The notes under the pieces are model-generated. The model was not told the DNA's origin, did no database searches, and saw only the letters and a list, made by a program, of their open reading frames with translations. A DNA stretch of 64,000 nt. Origin: Maribacter litoralis. Its GTDB lineage: Bacteria; Bacteroidota; Bacteroidia; Flavobacteriales; Flavobacteriaceae. The position numbers and the translations under genes are program-made. This document shows positions 1 to 8,320 of this stretch, in pieces. Location: contig NZ_QCZD01000001.1 in NCBI RefSeq assembly GCF_003075045.1, positions 186,001-250,000 on the forward strand, read 5' to 3'. Positions within the stretch are counted from its first letter, which is position 1, and every line of letters starts with the position of its first letter.

Positions 1-480
1 AATGGAAAATGGGGCAGCTGAGAATATATTTTGCTCATCAGGATTTAAGGGATCGTCTCCTAATATAAATTCCTGTCCATTTGTGGCTATATAATCTTTT
101 ATAGGCTCTAGCGAGACCGATTTCATTGGCTCGTTGTCGTTATGCTCTAGAACAACGGAATAAAGAATATCTCCCGATTTATTTAATAGATACACCTCAA
201 TACCACGATTTACGGCCATCATATCGTGCATTAAGTCTCCAAAAAGCTTTTTGTTCACACTTCCGTCCTCTAAAAAAGGAGCGTCATTTTGAAACTTCTC
301 TTGTATAACATGTTCGGCAACATTTGAATTTATACGTTGCGTTATTGCTTGGTTATAATTTAAAGTGAGGTATCCCGTAATAAAAATATAAGAGGCACCC
401 ATTAATACAATTAAAAGTATGAAAGCGAACCATAGTTTTTTGATCAACTTTGGTGTCAAGGTTTTTTCGTTGTTCATCAT
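1..480 (-). CDS. Sensor histidine kinase, N-terminal part (cut by window edge)
   Basis: Reading the minus strand from 480 gives an open frame that runs off the left end. It starts M-M-N-N-E-K, has one hydrophobic segment (about residues 16-40, WFAFILLIVLMGASYIFITG) and continues as an extracytoplasmic region (NYNQAITQRINSNVAEH). The catalytic domains lie outside the window. The start overlaps the stop of the OmpR-type regulator by four bases (ATGA), so the two are translationally coupled, which is the main reason for calling it the partner kinase. A second in-frame ATG three bases later (477) is equally possible. The kinase call is an inference from topology and position, since no H-box is visible here. 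Confidence 0.75.
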   Translation of the reverse strand, partial: MMNNEKTLTPKLIKKLWFAFILLIVLMGASYIFITGYLTLNYNQAITQRINSNVAEHVIQEKFQNDAPFLEDGSVNKKLFGDLMHDMMAVNRGIEVYLLNKSGDILYSVVLEHNDNEPMKSVSLEPIKDYIATNGQEFILGDDPLNPDEQNIFSAAPFSI

Positions 481-1175
481 GCCATTATCTCTTCATTAAA
501 CTTGTAACCAACACCCCATGTAGTTAAAATATAGGTTGGGTTAGCCATGTCTGACTCTATTTTGGCGCGTAATCTATTGATATGGGAATTCACTGTATGT
601 TCATACCCTTCAAAATTGTAGCCCCATATCATATTTAGTAACTCCGTTCTAGTATAGTTTCTACCAGGGTTAGACGCCATTAAGACCAACAATTCAAATT
701 CTTTGGGCGAGAGCTCAATTTTATAATCATCTACAACAACCTTTCGTTTGTCGATATCTATTTTTAAACCTTCTGCCATTATGATAGATGTATCTTCCTG
801 TTTTTTGCCAGATTCGTTGGTTCTTCTTAAAACTGCTTTAATTCGTGCCAATAGTTCTCTAATGCTAAATGGCTTGGTCATATAATCATCTGCACCGATT
901 TCTAAACCTAAAACCCGATCTATTTCTTCAGATTTTGCCGTGAGCATAATCACCGGTGTGTTTTTGGTTGCACGTAATTTTCTACATACTTCTACACCGT
1001 CTAAACTTGGTAGGGTTAAATCTAATAATATGAGCTCGTAATCATTCTTTAAAGCGAGCTGAAGTCCTTCATCACCATCCATAGCCATTGTGGTCACATA
1101 ACTAACATCAGATAAATGAAGCTCTAATAGCTTAATGATTTCAGGATCGTCTTCAATAATTAATATACGTTTCAT
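477..1175 (-). CDS. OmpR/PhoB-family response regulator
   Basis: The protein has 232 residues. An N-terminal receiver domain (1-120) carries the acidic pair E8-D9, the phospho-acceptor D52 in LILLDLTLPSLDG, the MLTAKS switch region and K-P in DDYMTKPFS. A C-terminal winged-helix DNA-binding domain (about 130-228) contains ELSPKEFELLVLMASNPGR and a recognition helix ending in VNSHINRLRAKIE. This is the standard OmpR/PhoB architecture and length. It is the first gene of a two-gene unit with the kinase at 1-480, and should phosphorylate-dependently activate or repress unknown targets. The region upstream (1176-1418) is non-coding. Confidence 0.95.
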   Translation of the reverse strand: MKRILIIEDDPEIIKLLELHLSDVSYVTTMAMDGDEGLQLALKNDYELILLDLTLPSLDGVEVCRKLRATKNTPVIMLTAKSEEIDRVLGLEIGADDYMTKPFSIRELLARIKAVLRRTNESGKKQEDTSIIMAEGLKIDIDKRKVVVDDYKIELSPKEFELLVLMASNPGRNYTRTELLNMIWGYNFEGYEHTVNSHINRLRAKIESDMANPTYILTTWGVGYKFNEEIMA

Positions 1176-1363
1176 AGTGGTTTACGAATTAAGATAAAAA
1201 GTATCACAGAAAAATCACATTGGTGATAAAATCGTTTGGTATATGGTTATTTTACTTAATAATAGGTCGAGTTTTAATGAGATAATTACAGCTAGTGGAA
1301 ATAATTGTACTATTGAAAAACAAAATGAAGATGTTGATAGTGGCTGGTAATCAGGTTTATTTC

Positions 1364-1397
1364 AAAAAAAAACCTCGATAATTACTTACCGAGGTCA
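1364..1397 (-). terminator. Intrinsic terminator after the 171-aa membrane protein gene
   Basis: ACCTCG (1372-1377) pairs with CGAGGT (1390-1395). On the minus strand the stem is followed by a run of T (complement of the A run 1364-1371). It lies just after the minus-strand gene ending at 1419. Confidence 0.7.
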
Positions 1398-1418
1398 ATA
1401 TATTTTAGGAGTGAATTT

Positions 1419-1901
1419 TTATTTCCAGTGATCTACATGTTGGTTCATGTCATCGAACAAATACGTACCAACAATTTCTTTTCTATAAACTACGGCTAAA
1501 AAAGTAACCAGTAATAATACGGCATATAAAATAAGTATTGTGAAGCCTAGGGGCAAGAATGTACTTGGTATCAAATGGTTTTCAAAATCTGAATAACTAA
1601 ATAAAATGATAATCGTTTCTACCAGTCTATAGAGATACACTAATGATATAATATAAAGTATGTATTCTAAAGTGCGCATGGGCGGGTCGCTAAGCTCATC
1701 TTCATTAATTTTAAACCATAAAACATATAGAAATACCAAATGTATAATGGATAACAACGGAAAAATGTAATTGTCAATTTTAAAGAAATAAAACTTGTTG
1801 GTGTACAAGCCATAGAAACTAAATATGTTCAATAGAAACAATACAACGACAGATACGATCAAAGTACGTTTCCAGGTCAATATTCCTTTAATAGAATTCA
1901 T
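1419..1901 (-). CDS. Small integral membrane protein of unknown function
   Basis: I do not recognise a family. From the chosen start (M-N-S-I-K-G-I-L-T-W) the protein has about 160 residues with four hydrophobic segments: TLIVSVVVLFLLNIFSFYGL, FPLLSIIHLVFLYVLWF, TLEYILYIISLVYLYRLVET and LPLGFTILILYAVLLLVTFL. It ends in a short hydrophilic tail. The open frame extends upstream to an ATG at 1934, but the extra residues (MVPSRPCKLSF) do not look like a membrane-protein N-terminus, so I prefer the internal Met. Its neighbour at 2020-2454 is another four-helix membrane protein in the same direction. No sequence similarity between the two is obvious to me. Confidence 0.6.
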   Translation of the reverse strand: MNSIKGILTWKRTLIVSVVVLFLLNIFSFYGLYTNKFYFFKIDNYIFPLLSIIHLVFLYVLWFKINEDELSDPPMRTLEYILYIISLVYLYRLVETIIILFSYSDFENHLIPSTFLPLGFTILILYAVLLLVTFLAVVYRKEIVGTYLFDDMNQHVDHWK

Positions 1902-2019
1902 AAAACTAAGTTTGCATGGTCTTGAGGGAACCATAATTTCATTTCAAGAACGGGTATGTTTTTGGTTTATTTTAAACAATTCGATGAACGGTTAACTTTG
2001 TTGTTCAAGTTCTAATTTT

Positions 2020-2454
2020 TTAGGCTAACCACCTCTTAATCATACTATACCTTATAAAGATAAGCAACAAAAAACTGGTCAAAAATATGACGGTAGGCAT
2101 TTGTAGGCTAGATGGACCAATAACAGCTATAATATCGCTAAAAAAGTAAAAATAGATCATTTGAATAAGGGTGCAAATAATTGAAATTAATCCTAACTTA
2201 AAAGCAATTGCTCTTCTAATGATAAGAAATATGGATGCTGCGGTGCCCGTAAAAACATCGATACCGAATACGATTAATAACCAAAAAGGACGATTTTTAT
2301 AGATGTACCTTTCATCGTCGGTAAGAATGTTAAAAATTTCATCTGTTACAAAGTATTCGCTCAAGAACGATAAAATACCTGTAATGCTATAAAAGAGTGC
2401 AAATACAGATACTGCCCAAAACCACTTTGGAGGATTATCTAGATTATTTGTCAT
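2020..2454 (-). CDS. Small four-helix membrane protein of unknown function
   Basis: About 144 residues from ATG 2454 (M-T-N-N-L-D-N-P-P-K-W). The longer frame begins with GTG at 2463 and adds only three residues. Four hydrophobic segments are visible: FWAVSVFALFYSITGILSFL, PFWLLIVFGIDVFTGTAASI, AFKLGLISIICTLIQMIYFY and MPTVIFLTSFLLLIFIRYS. The segment with G-x-D-x-F-T-G next to two arginines resembles small flavobacterial inner-membrane proteins of unknown role. The gene is divergent from truA, with the truA promoter lying between them. Confidence 0.6.
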   Translation of the reverse strand: MTNNLDNPPKWFWAVSVFALFYSITGILSFLSEYFVTDEIFNILTDDERYIYKNRPFWLLIVFGIDVFTGTAASIFLIIRRAIAFKLGLISIICTLIQMIYFYFFSDIIAVIGPSSLQMPTVIFLTSFLLLIFIRYSMIKRWLA

Positions 2455-2524
2455 GAATAGCACATAAGTATTTGTATACGAACCAATTTACAAAAAACAT
2501 GCTCATTACAAGTATGTACATGCA

Positions 2525-2554
2525 TTGATCATGCATAAAATGTAATTACTTTTG
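2525..2554 (+). promoter_or_regulatory. Bacteroidetes-type promoter of truA
   Basis: TTG at 2525-2527 and TACTTTTG at 2547-2554 (TAnnTTTG consensus) are separated by 19 bases. The expected transcription start falls at about 2559-2561, i.e. on or next to the truA start codon at 2560, so the transcript may be leaderless. Confidence 0.65.
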
Positions 2555-2559
2555 TACGT

Positions 2560-3345
2560 ATGAAAAAACAGCGCTTTTGCTATTTGGTACGTCTGCAATA
2601 TTTAGGGTTTCGGTATAACGGTTGGCAAGAACAACCTAAGATGCGAACCATTACAGGTATGTTGAACAAAACCTTTAAATTTATTTATCCAGATAAGCCT
2701 TTTAAAATTTTGGGAGCTGGTAGAACAGATGCAAAAGTATCTTCTTTAAATGGTGCTTTTGAACTTTTTATAGAGGAAGAGCTTGAAAGTTTGAAAGACT
2801 TTGTTTTGCAGTTCAATAGAAATTTACCCACCGATATTAAAATACTTTCCATAGCGCCCGTGGATCAAAAATTTAATATTATACAAAGTAGTAAATCAAA
2901 GGAATATTGCTATTTCTTTTCGTTCGGGTCAAAAAACCACCCATTCAGTGCTCCTTTTATTACCAATTATATGGATGACCTTAATATAGGTTTAATGAAG
3001 GAAGGAGCGCTTTTATTCAAGGGTACCCATGACTTTTCAGTGTATACGGCCGGTTTAAAGGAAAATACCAAATCCGTAAGACAAATTGATGCTTGTAGTA
3101 TAGAGACCAACGATATGTTAACCGCTAATTTTTTTCCTGAAAAGAGTTATGTTCTAAAAATTAAAGGAGCGGGTTTTATGAGGTATCAAGTTCGTATGAT
3201 CATGGGGGCATTGGTGCAATTAGGTAAGAATGAACTTAACTTAAAACAGATAAAAGCATCGTTAATTGCCGATTCCGATTTGAAATTGAAGACTATTGCA
3301 CCGGGTTCTGGATTAATTTTAAACGAGTTACAGTTCAATAAATAG
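2560..3345 (+). CDS. truA: TruA-family tRNA pseudouridine synthase (divergent)
   Basis: The protein has 261 residues, the usual TruA length. TruA isomerises U38-40 in the anticodon arm of tRNA. The family marks are LQYLGFRYNGWQEQP near the N-terminus, AGRTDAKVSS (about 53-62) with the catalytic Asp in GRTD, and GAGFMRYQVRMIMGALVQLG near the C-terminus. The family normally reads GRTDxGVHA. Here Gly-Val-His is replaced by K-V-S-S, so this may be a specialised paralogue rather than the housekeeping copy. It stands alone on the plus strand, 35 bases upstream of corA. Symbol given for family membership; I am less sure it is the sole TruA. Confidence 0.85.
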   Translation: MKKQRFCYLVRLQYLGFRYNGWQEQPKMRTITGMLNKTFKFIYPDKPFKILGAGRTDAKVSSLNGAFELFIEEELESLKDFVLQFNRNLPTDIKILSIAPVDQKFNIIQSSKSKEYCYFFSFGSKNHPFSAPFITNYMDDLNIGLMKEGALLFKGTHDFSVYTAGLKENTKSVRQIDACSIETNDMLTANFFPEKSYVLKIKGAGFMRYQVRMIMGALVQLGKNELNLKQIKASLIADSDLKLKTIAPGSGLILNELQFNK

Positions 3346-3379
3346 GTTGTTGTTTTAATATATTTATAAAAAATAGTAC

Positions 3380-4474
3380 ATGGCCGTAAATAAAAAGCTC
3401 AACTTTCCGAAACGCAAAAAGAAAAAATCTCGCCAGCAGAACAAGCTAGGAAAGGCACCGGGAACTATCAGTTATATGGGGGATAAGGAGCGTAGCGATA
3501 GTATTATTTACAGTACAACCTACAATGCCGATAGTTTTGAAACCAAGGAGTTCTCTAGCTTAGAACAATTCTTTAAAGAAGAACGTAACGATCAAACGTC
3601 ATGGATCAACGTGGTCGGTATATCCGATGAACCTTTTATCGAAAAATTGGGTAAGCATTTTAATTTGAACCCATTGGTGCTAGAGGATATCGTGAATACA
3701 GAACAAAGGCCCAAGGTAGATGAGTATGACGATTATATCTTTGGTATTTTTAGAATGTTGTATATCTCTGAGGAAGAGGAAATTGTTGGGGAACATGTGG
3801 CATTGGTTTTACATGAGAATACCGTATTGGTCTTTCAAGAGGTAAAAGCAGACGTGTTTAACGGTGTTCGAGAACGTATAACAAGCAAATTAGGACGAAT
3901 TAGGACAAGAGGTGCAGACTATTTATTTTTTGCATTATTGGATGCCATTGTAGATAACTACTTTTTAGCCATTGAAAATTTAAATAATAGAATTGAAATT
4001 CTTGAAGAAGAGGTGTACCAAAACCCTGAACCGGTTGTAGCTCAAAATATTCAGCAGCTAAAGAAAGAAATTTTAAAAATTAGGAGGTGGATATTCCCTG
4101 TCAAGGAATTGATCAGTAGACTTATTGATACCGAAAATACGCTGATTAAAAAAGATACCAAACTATTTCTTCGTGATGTGTTGGATCATGCCATTGAAAT
4201 AAACGAAAGTTTACAGATTTATAGGGAAATGTCTATGAGTTTAATGGAAATGTACATGAGTAATATGAGCAACAAAATGAACGAGGTCATGAAAGTGTTG
4301 ACCATTATGGCTTCTATTTTTATTCCTTTGACCTTCATCGCGGGTATTTACGGAATGAACTTTGATCATATGCCAGAACTTCACTATAAATATGGTTACT
4401 ATGTTGTTTGGATTGTTATGATTCTTCTTTTTATAGGAATGATGATTTATTTTAAAAAGAAAAAGTGGCTGTGA
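3380..4474 (+). CDS. corA: Magnesium/cobalt transporter CorA
   Basis: The protein has 364 residues. A long cytoplasmic N-terminal domain with a very basic start (KKLNFPKRKKKKSRQQ) is followed by the coiled stalk helix (about 200-300) and two C-terminal membrane helices. The signature G-M-N is in GIYGMNFDHMPELHYKYGY between the helices, and the protein ends in a lysine cluster (FKKKKW). These are diagnostic for CorA-type Mg2+ channels, which work as pentamers in the inner membrane. The gene follows truA by 34 bases and may share its transcript. Its last codons form the left arm of a long AT-rich hairpin. Confidence 0.95.
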   Translation: MAVNKKLNFPKRKKKKSRQQNKLGKAPGTISYMGDKERSDSIIYSTTYNADSFETKEFSSLEQFFKEERNDQTSWINVVGISDEPFIEKLGKHFNLNPLVLEDIVNTEQRPKVDEYDDYIFGIFRMLYISEEEEIVGEHVALVLHENTVLVFQEVKADVFNGVRERITSKLGRIRTRGADYLFFALLDAIVDNYFLAIENLNNRIEILEEEVYQNPEPVVAQNIQQLKKEILKIRRWIFPVKELISRLIDTENTLIKKDTKLFLRDVLDHAIEINESLQIYREMSMSLMEMYMSNMSNKMNEVMKVLTIMASIFIPLTFIAGIYGMNFDHMPELHYKYGYYVVWIVMILLFIGMMIYFKKKKWL

Positions 4475-4490
4475 GCTTTTTCTTTTTAAA
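4451..4490 (+). terminator. AT-rich hairpin overlapping the corA stop codon
   Basis: TTTAAAAAGAAAAAG (4451-4465) is perfectly complementary to CTTTTTCTTTTTAAA (4476-4490), with a 10-base loop that contains the stop TGA (4472-4474). A 15-bp stem placed here should act in transcript termination or 3'-end stability, but it has only two G/C pairs. The terminator role is an inference. Confidence 0.5.
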
Positions 4491-4567
4491 AAACGAAAAC
4501 CGATTTATCCCATTAAAGATAAAATTTTATGGGTCATTGCTACTGCCGCCTTTCATATATCTTGCTG

Positions 4568-4587
4568 GCATCTAAATTATTAGATGC
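4568..4587. promoter_or_regulatory. Perfect 8-bp inverted repeat upstream of a secreted protein gene
   Basis: GCATCTAA (4568-4575) and TTAGATGC (4580-4587) flank a 4-base loop. It lies about 60 bases upstream of the preferred start at 4647, and could be an operator or an RNA hairpin in the leader. An ATG at 4584 that opens the longer frame is buried in it, which argues against that start. Confidence 0.4.
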
Positions 4588-4646
4588 AAAAGATTTCTAA
4601 CAATTCTCATACAGCATGTTTTGAAATCTATTATGAACAAATAAAA

Positions 4647-5195
4647 ATGTATATGAAAATGAAAGCAATTTATATGTCGATCGCTGGGTTGTTCCTTTTT
4701 ACAGGAAGCTTAGCTGCACAAGAAGAAAATCAAGAGGTTTTAGATACAAAGATATCTAAATCTTACACAGTAAATGATGGAAACAAATTGGTTAAAAACA
4801 CGGTAGAAATCACTACAAAACGATTAAATACCATTGAAAATGCTAAAGAAGATGAAGGAAAAATCGATCAGGCTAGGGTAGTGGACAGTGTTTCTACTAT
4901 TATTAAAACCGTACAAATAGATAATGATGAAGATGATGCCTTTGATGAAAAAATAGTATTTAGCTACGAATCAAAAACTCCCGAAGATTTTGTTCTGGTA
5001 TCTAAAAACGACGAATTGGTCGTTGCCATGAACGAAGGGGATAATTTAAAGATTGTAGAAAACATCAATTTGAAAAGTAAAAAATTGATGAACGATAAAA
5101 CTACCTATGTGTTCACCAATGAACATGGGGAGAATTTAGAGTTTTTGGTTGAAGAATATAGTAAACCAGACGATACAGCTATGTTGAATAGATAA
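4647..5195 (+). CDS. Secreted protein of unknown function
   Basis: No family recognised. From ATG 4647 the sequence begins M-Y-M-K-M-K-A-I-Y-M-S-I-A-G-L-F-L-F-T-G, a clear signal peptide with probable cleavage after SLAA in GSLAAQEEN. The mature part of about 155 residues is strongly acidic (runs such as DNDEDDAFDEK) and rich in beta-forming segments, with no cysteines. It may be periplasmic. Starts at 4653 or 4659 are also possible. The longer frame from 4584 would bury the signal peptide behind 21 residues and is rejected. A strong terminator follows at 5221. The gene is monocistronic, convergent with cysM. Confidence 0.65.
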   Translation: MYMKMKAIYMSIAGLFLFTGSLAAQEENQEVLDTKISKSYTVNDGNKLVKNTVEITTKRLNTIENAKEDEGKIDQARVVDSVSTIIKTVQIDNDEDDAFDEKIVFSYESKTPEDFVLVSKNDELVVAMNEGDNLKIVENINLKSKKLMNDKTTYVFTNEHGENLEFLVEEYSKPDDTAMLNR

Positions 5196-5219
5196 TTGAA
5201 TAGCGAATATAAAAAATGA

Positions 5220-5248
5220 AAAGAGCCGTTAGTACGGCTCTTTTTTTA
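5220..5248. terminator. Bidirectional terminator between the secreted-protein gene and cysM
   Basis: AGAGCCGT (5222-5229) pairs with ACGGCTCT (5234-5241) around the loop TAGT. It is followed by a T run on the plus strand and by an A-rich stretch on the other side, so it can serve both converging genes. Confidence 0.9.
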
Positions 5249-5264
5249 TTCTGAATTTTATGAA

Positions 5265-6149
5265 CTAGTCGAAAAGACTTGATGATAAGTAACGATCACC
5301 ACGGTCACAGACAATTGACACAATAGTTCCTTTTTCAATTTCTTTAGCTAATCGTAAGGCTACTGTTGCAGCACCGCCACTGCTCATACCAGAAAAGATG
5401 CCCTCTTCCTTTGCTAGTTTTCTAGCCATTTCTTTTGCTTCTACTTCATTTACTTCCATAATTCGATCTACTTTCTTTGCATCGAAAATTTTGGGTAAAT
5501 ATTCTTCTGGCCATTTACGAATACCTGGTATACTGGCATTGTCACTAGGTTGCACCCCTACTATTTGAATATTGCTGTTCTTTTCCTTTAAATAGGTTGA
5601 CGTTCCCATTATTGTGCCTGTTGTTCCCATGGCAGAAACAAAGTGTGTAATTTTACCTTGTGTATCGTTCCAAATTTCCGGTCCGGTAGTATTGTAATGT
5701 GCTTTCCAGTTATTTGGATTACCAAATTGGTTCATCATGATATAACCTTCATTCGCAACCTTGCTTTCCGCATAATCCCGAGCTCCTTCTATACCCACAT
5801 CAGAAGATGTTAATGTTACCTTTGCACCGTAGGCTCTCATGGTCTGTACACGTTCTTTGGTGGAATTCTCTGGCATTACCAACTCAATATCTAAACCGTA
5901 AACCCCTGCTATCATTGCCAAGGCAATACCTGTGTTTCCACTAGTTGCTTCTATAAGCTTATCATTAGCGGTAAAATCACCATTGTCGTAGCCTGTTTTT
6001 ATCATATTATAGGCAGCACGGTCTTTCACACTACCACCGGGGTTATGCCCTTCCATTTTAAAATAGACGGACACATTGGGGTTTGTATTCAACACTCTTG
6101 ATTTTACCAAAGGGGTGTTACCAATGAGCGACAATAAAGAATTAGACAT
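5265..6149 (-). CDS. cysM: Cysteine synthase B, PLP-dependent (CysM-type)
   Basis: The protein has 294 residues. It makes cysteine from O-acetylserine and sulfide (or thiosulfate). The fold-type II PLP marks are IGNTPLVKSRVL at the N-terminus, the PLP lysine in GGSVKDRAAYN (about residue 41), the asparagine/serine loop in EATSGNTGIALA and the phosphate-binding glycine loop in GTTGTIMGTS. The short length and the ending RGDRYLSSSLF favour CysM over CysK. It is the second gene of an operon, overlapping cysE by 8 bases. Confidence 0.92.
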   Translation of the reverse strand: MSNSLLSLIGNTPLVKSRVLNTNPNVSVYFKMEGHNPGGSVKDRAAYNMIKTGYDNGDFTANDKLIEATSGNTGIALAMIAGVYGLDIELVMPENSTKERVQTMRAYGAKVTLTSSDVGIEGARDYAESKVANEGYIMMNQFGNPNNWKAHYNTTGPEIWNDTQGKITHFVSAMGTTGTIMGTSTYLKEKNSNIQIVGVQPSDNASIPGIRKWPEEYLPKIFDAKKVDRIMEVNEVEAKEMARKLAKEEGIFSGMSSGGAATVALRLAKEIEKGTIVSIVCDRGDRYLSSSLFD

Positions 6150-6933
6150 GGGGTATTGTTTTTATTTTTATTTCTGGTGTATGAAAAACGGTAGAATGTG
6201 CAGGTACAGAGGCTGTGATCCATGCGTTTCCTCCAATAATGCTATTTGCTCCAATAACGGTGTCTCCGCCTAAAATCGTAGCATTGGCATAAATGGTCAC
6301 ATTATTTTCTATGGTTGGGTGACGTTTGGTCTTTTGCAAGTTTTTAGCAACGAAGAGTCCGCCCAAGGTTACACCTTGATATATTTTTACATCGTTTTTA
6401 ATAATGGCAGTTTCACCAATTACCACACCTGTACCATGATCAATATGAAAAGATTTTCCTATTTGTGCACCGGGGTTGATATCTACACCCGTTTGCCTGT
6501 GTGCATATTCCGTCATTAATCTTGGTACCAACGGAAATCCTGTTTTGTAAAGTTCATGTGCCAATCTATATACGGATATTGCATAAAAACCTGGGTATGC
6601 CATATATACTTCCTCGATTGATAAAGAGGCTGGATCACAATTAACAGTAGCTTCTGCATCCAAATTTAAGCTCTCTAAAACACTTGGCAATTGCTCAACA
6701 TAATTTTCCCAGACCTTTTTACAGGGTTTATCACTTTCCCAACAAGCAAGGTCTACCAGTTCATCAAATTGTTTTTCCAATTCATCTAAACTATTCGCTA
6801 CTGGTGTTTCAATATCGAACAGGGTGTAAAAAAGTAGATCCGTAAACTTTTCAGTATTTCTTTTTAATCGAAATCTTAAGTTAGGTTGCTTTTTGTGGGT
6901 ATTAATCTTTTCGATAATAGATCGATGGTCCAT
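6142..6933 (-). CDS. cysE: Serine O-acetyltransferase
   Basis: The protein has 263 residues. It transfers acetyl from acetyl-CoA to serine, the first step of cysteine synthesis. An alpha-helical N-terminal part (1-145) is followed by a left-handed beta helix of hexapeptide repeats (about 150-255). The active-site stretch reads GAQIGKSFHIDHGTGVVIGE and ends with TLGGLFVAKN and KRHPTIENNVTIYANATILG. The order is that of the long plant/SrpH-like SATs of Bacteroidetes. Directly coupled to cysM, which uses its product. Confidence 0.93.
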   Translation of the reverse strand: MDHRSIIEKINTHKKQPNLRFRLKRNTEKFTDLLFYTLFDIETPVANSLDELEKQFDELVDLACWESDKPCKKVWENYVEQLPSVLESLNLDAEATVNCDPASLSIEEVYMAYPGFYAISVYRLAHELYKTGFPLVPRLMTEYAHRQTGVDINPGAQIGKSFHIDHGTGVVIGETAIIKNDVKIYQGVTLGGLFVAKNLQKTKRHPTIENNVTIYANATILGGDTVIGANSIIGGNAWITASVPAHSTVFHTPEIKIKTIPHV

Positions 6934-7027
6934 GAGTTTGCATTAGTTCAGTAAAATTAACCAAATAACTAAAAGTACTTCTCATCTAATGGTTAACTTT
7001 AGCTTAAAATCACAAGAGTTAGGTCGT

Positions 7028-7708
7028 ATGTTAGAAACGAATATTACAAAAAGTACTTTTCAATTTTTAAATTCACTTAAAAACAACAACAATAGAGACT
7101 GGTTTACAGAACATAAGCCTACTTTTCAAAAAGAACAGGAAAAGGTAAAAAGCTTTTTTAATCACCTATTGCAATTACTGAATACCCACGATGAAATAGA
7201 AAAATTAAAGGTTTTTAGAATTTACAGAGATGTTCGTTTCTCTAAGAACAAGACCCCATATAAAACCCATTTTTCTGCATCTTTTTCAAGAGCGGGCAAA
7301 CATAGACGTGGTGGCTACTATTTACAAATAGCACCTGGCAACAGCTTTATAGCTACTGGTTTTTGGGCTCCGGAAAAAAATGATCTTTTACGTATTAGAA
7401 AAGAATGGGAATTGGATACTTCTGAATTGGTTGCGATTCTCAATGATACAAATTTTAAAAATATTTGGGGACCATTGGTAGGAGAGGAGCTAAAGACAGC
7501 ACCTAAAGGATTTGACAAAGAAGACCCTAACATTGAATTTATACGAAAAAAGCAATTCATTTTTACAAAAAGCTTTACCGATGAAGAAGTCTTGTCAGAT
7601 GATTTCGATGAACAGATAGACCAAGCATTTAAGGCTATAAGACCATATTTTGACCTTATGAGCAGTATACTTACCACCAATTTAAATGGAGAATCGTTAT
7701 TAGACTAG
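7028..7708 (+). CDS. DUF2461 / TIGR02453 family protein
   Basis: About 226 residues from ATG 7028 (M-L-E-T-N-I-T-K-S-T). The family pattern is clear: FLNSLKNNNNRDWFTEHKP, then VFRIYRDVRFSKNKTPYKTH, then GGYYLQIAPGNSFIATGFWAP and LRIRKEW. Members are widespread in bacteria and fungi, and their function is not established to my knowledge. The frame is open from 6989 (M-V-N-F-S-L-K). I prefer 7028 because a TAACTTTA (-7-like) motif lies at about 6993-7000, before it. The end overlaps the convergent gene by 9 bases. Confidence 0.8.
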   Translation: MLETNITKSTFQFLNSLKNNNNRDWFTEHKPTFQKEQEKVKSFFNHLLQLLNTHDEIEKLKVFRIYRDVRFSKNKTPYKTHFSASFSRAGKHRRGGYYLQIAPGNSFIATGFWAPEKNDLLRIRKEWELDTSELVAILNDTNFKNIWGPLVGEELKTAPKGFDKEDPNIEFIRKKQFIFTKSFTDEEVLSDDFDEQIDQAFKAIRPYFDLMSSILTTNLNGESLLD

Positions 7709-8104
7709 CTCCAATTTATCAAAGTATTGAATTTGATCTTGAATTCTCTTTATAACCATGTTCATCATACGTTTGTTTAAGGCCGATGAGTTTTGAATAT
7801 AAATTTCATATTCTTCAACCGTAAATTGACCAATGATCATGCCTTTTAAAGAATTTCTGAACTTAATATCCTTTTGTATGGCTTTGGTGACATATTCTAA
7901 GCGTTTTTCAAGTTTTAACTCGTAAAACGTATTTTTCATTTTTTTGATATAATTCTGAAAAGAGACTAGGAATAAATCGTTTTGTAACTTGAGTATGGGC
8001 CGTAATGTAAGATTTTGAAATCGTTCATCATCACTCATATTTGGCACTATTCTGGCAGATGCAATTAGAGGGCGAATTGACTGCAATTTCTGTGTCCTGT
8101 CCAT
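7700..8104 (-). CDS. Conserved small cytoplasmic protein, function unknown
   Basis: The protein has 134 residues, no signal peptide or membrane segment, and is almost wholly helical and charged (for example KKMKNTFYELKLEKRLEYVT). Its start MDRTQKLQSIRPLIASARIV is of a kind I associate with an uncharacterised flavobacterial family that databases sometimes label glyoxalase. I see no glyoxalase metal-binding motif, so I do not adopt that label. It converges on the DUF2461 gene with a 9-base overlap, and the divergent promoter region for the thioesterase lies upstream. Confidence 0.65.
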   Translation of the reverse strand: MDRTQKLQSIRPLIASARIVPNMSDDERFQNLTLRPILKLQNDLFLVSFQNYIKKMKNTFYELKLEKRLEYVTKAIQKDIKFRNSLKGMIIGQFTVEEYEIYIQNSSALNKRMMNMVIKRIQDQIQYFDKLELV

Positions 8105-8320
8105 TATGTATAGATTTTACTTAAAGGTACGTATTAGATAAAATTCATATACATAGCCAATAATAAGTTTTTAACCTGTTATGAACAATAATACACGAGT
8201 CAATAATTGTATGCCCAAATTAGGGTTCTAGCAATTACACCTTACAACAATTGTTAAAATGTAACTTATTTATTCTGCTATTGTTACAATTGGTAAATCG
8301 TACCCTAAAAGTGCTCAAAA

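Noticed and set aside
4584-4646. Longer N-terminus for the secreted protein
   Set aside because: It would place 21 hydrophilic residues before the signal peptide, and the ATG lies inside a perfect inverted repeat.
7318-7680. 120-codon minus-strand frame inside the DUF2461 gene
   Set aside because: Shadow of a recognised family; no promoter or domain.
7700-8104. Glyoxalase label for the 134-residue protein
   Set aside because: No metal-binding His/Glu pattern of glyoxalase I and no beta-alpha-beta-beta-beta repeat visible.
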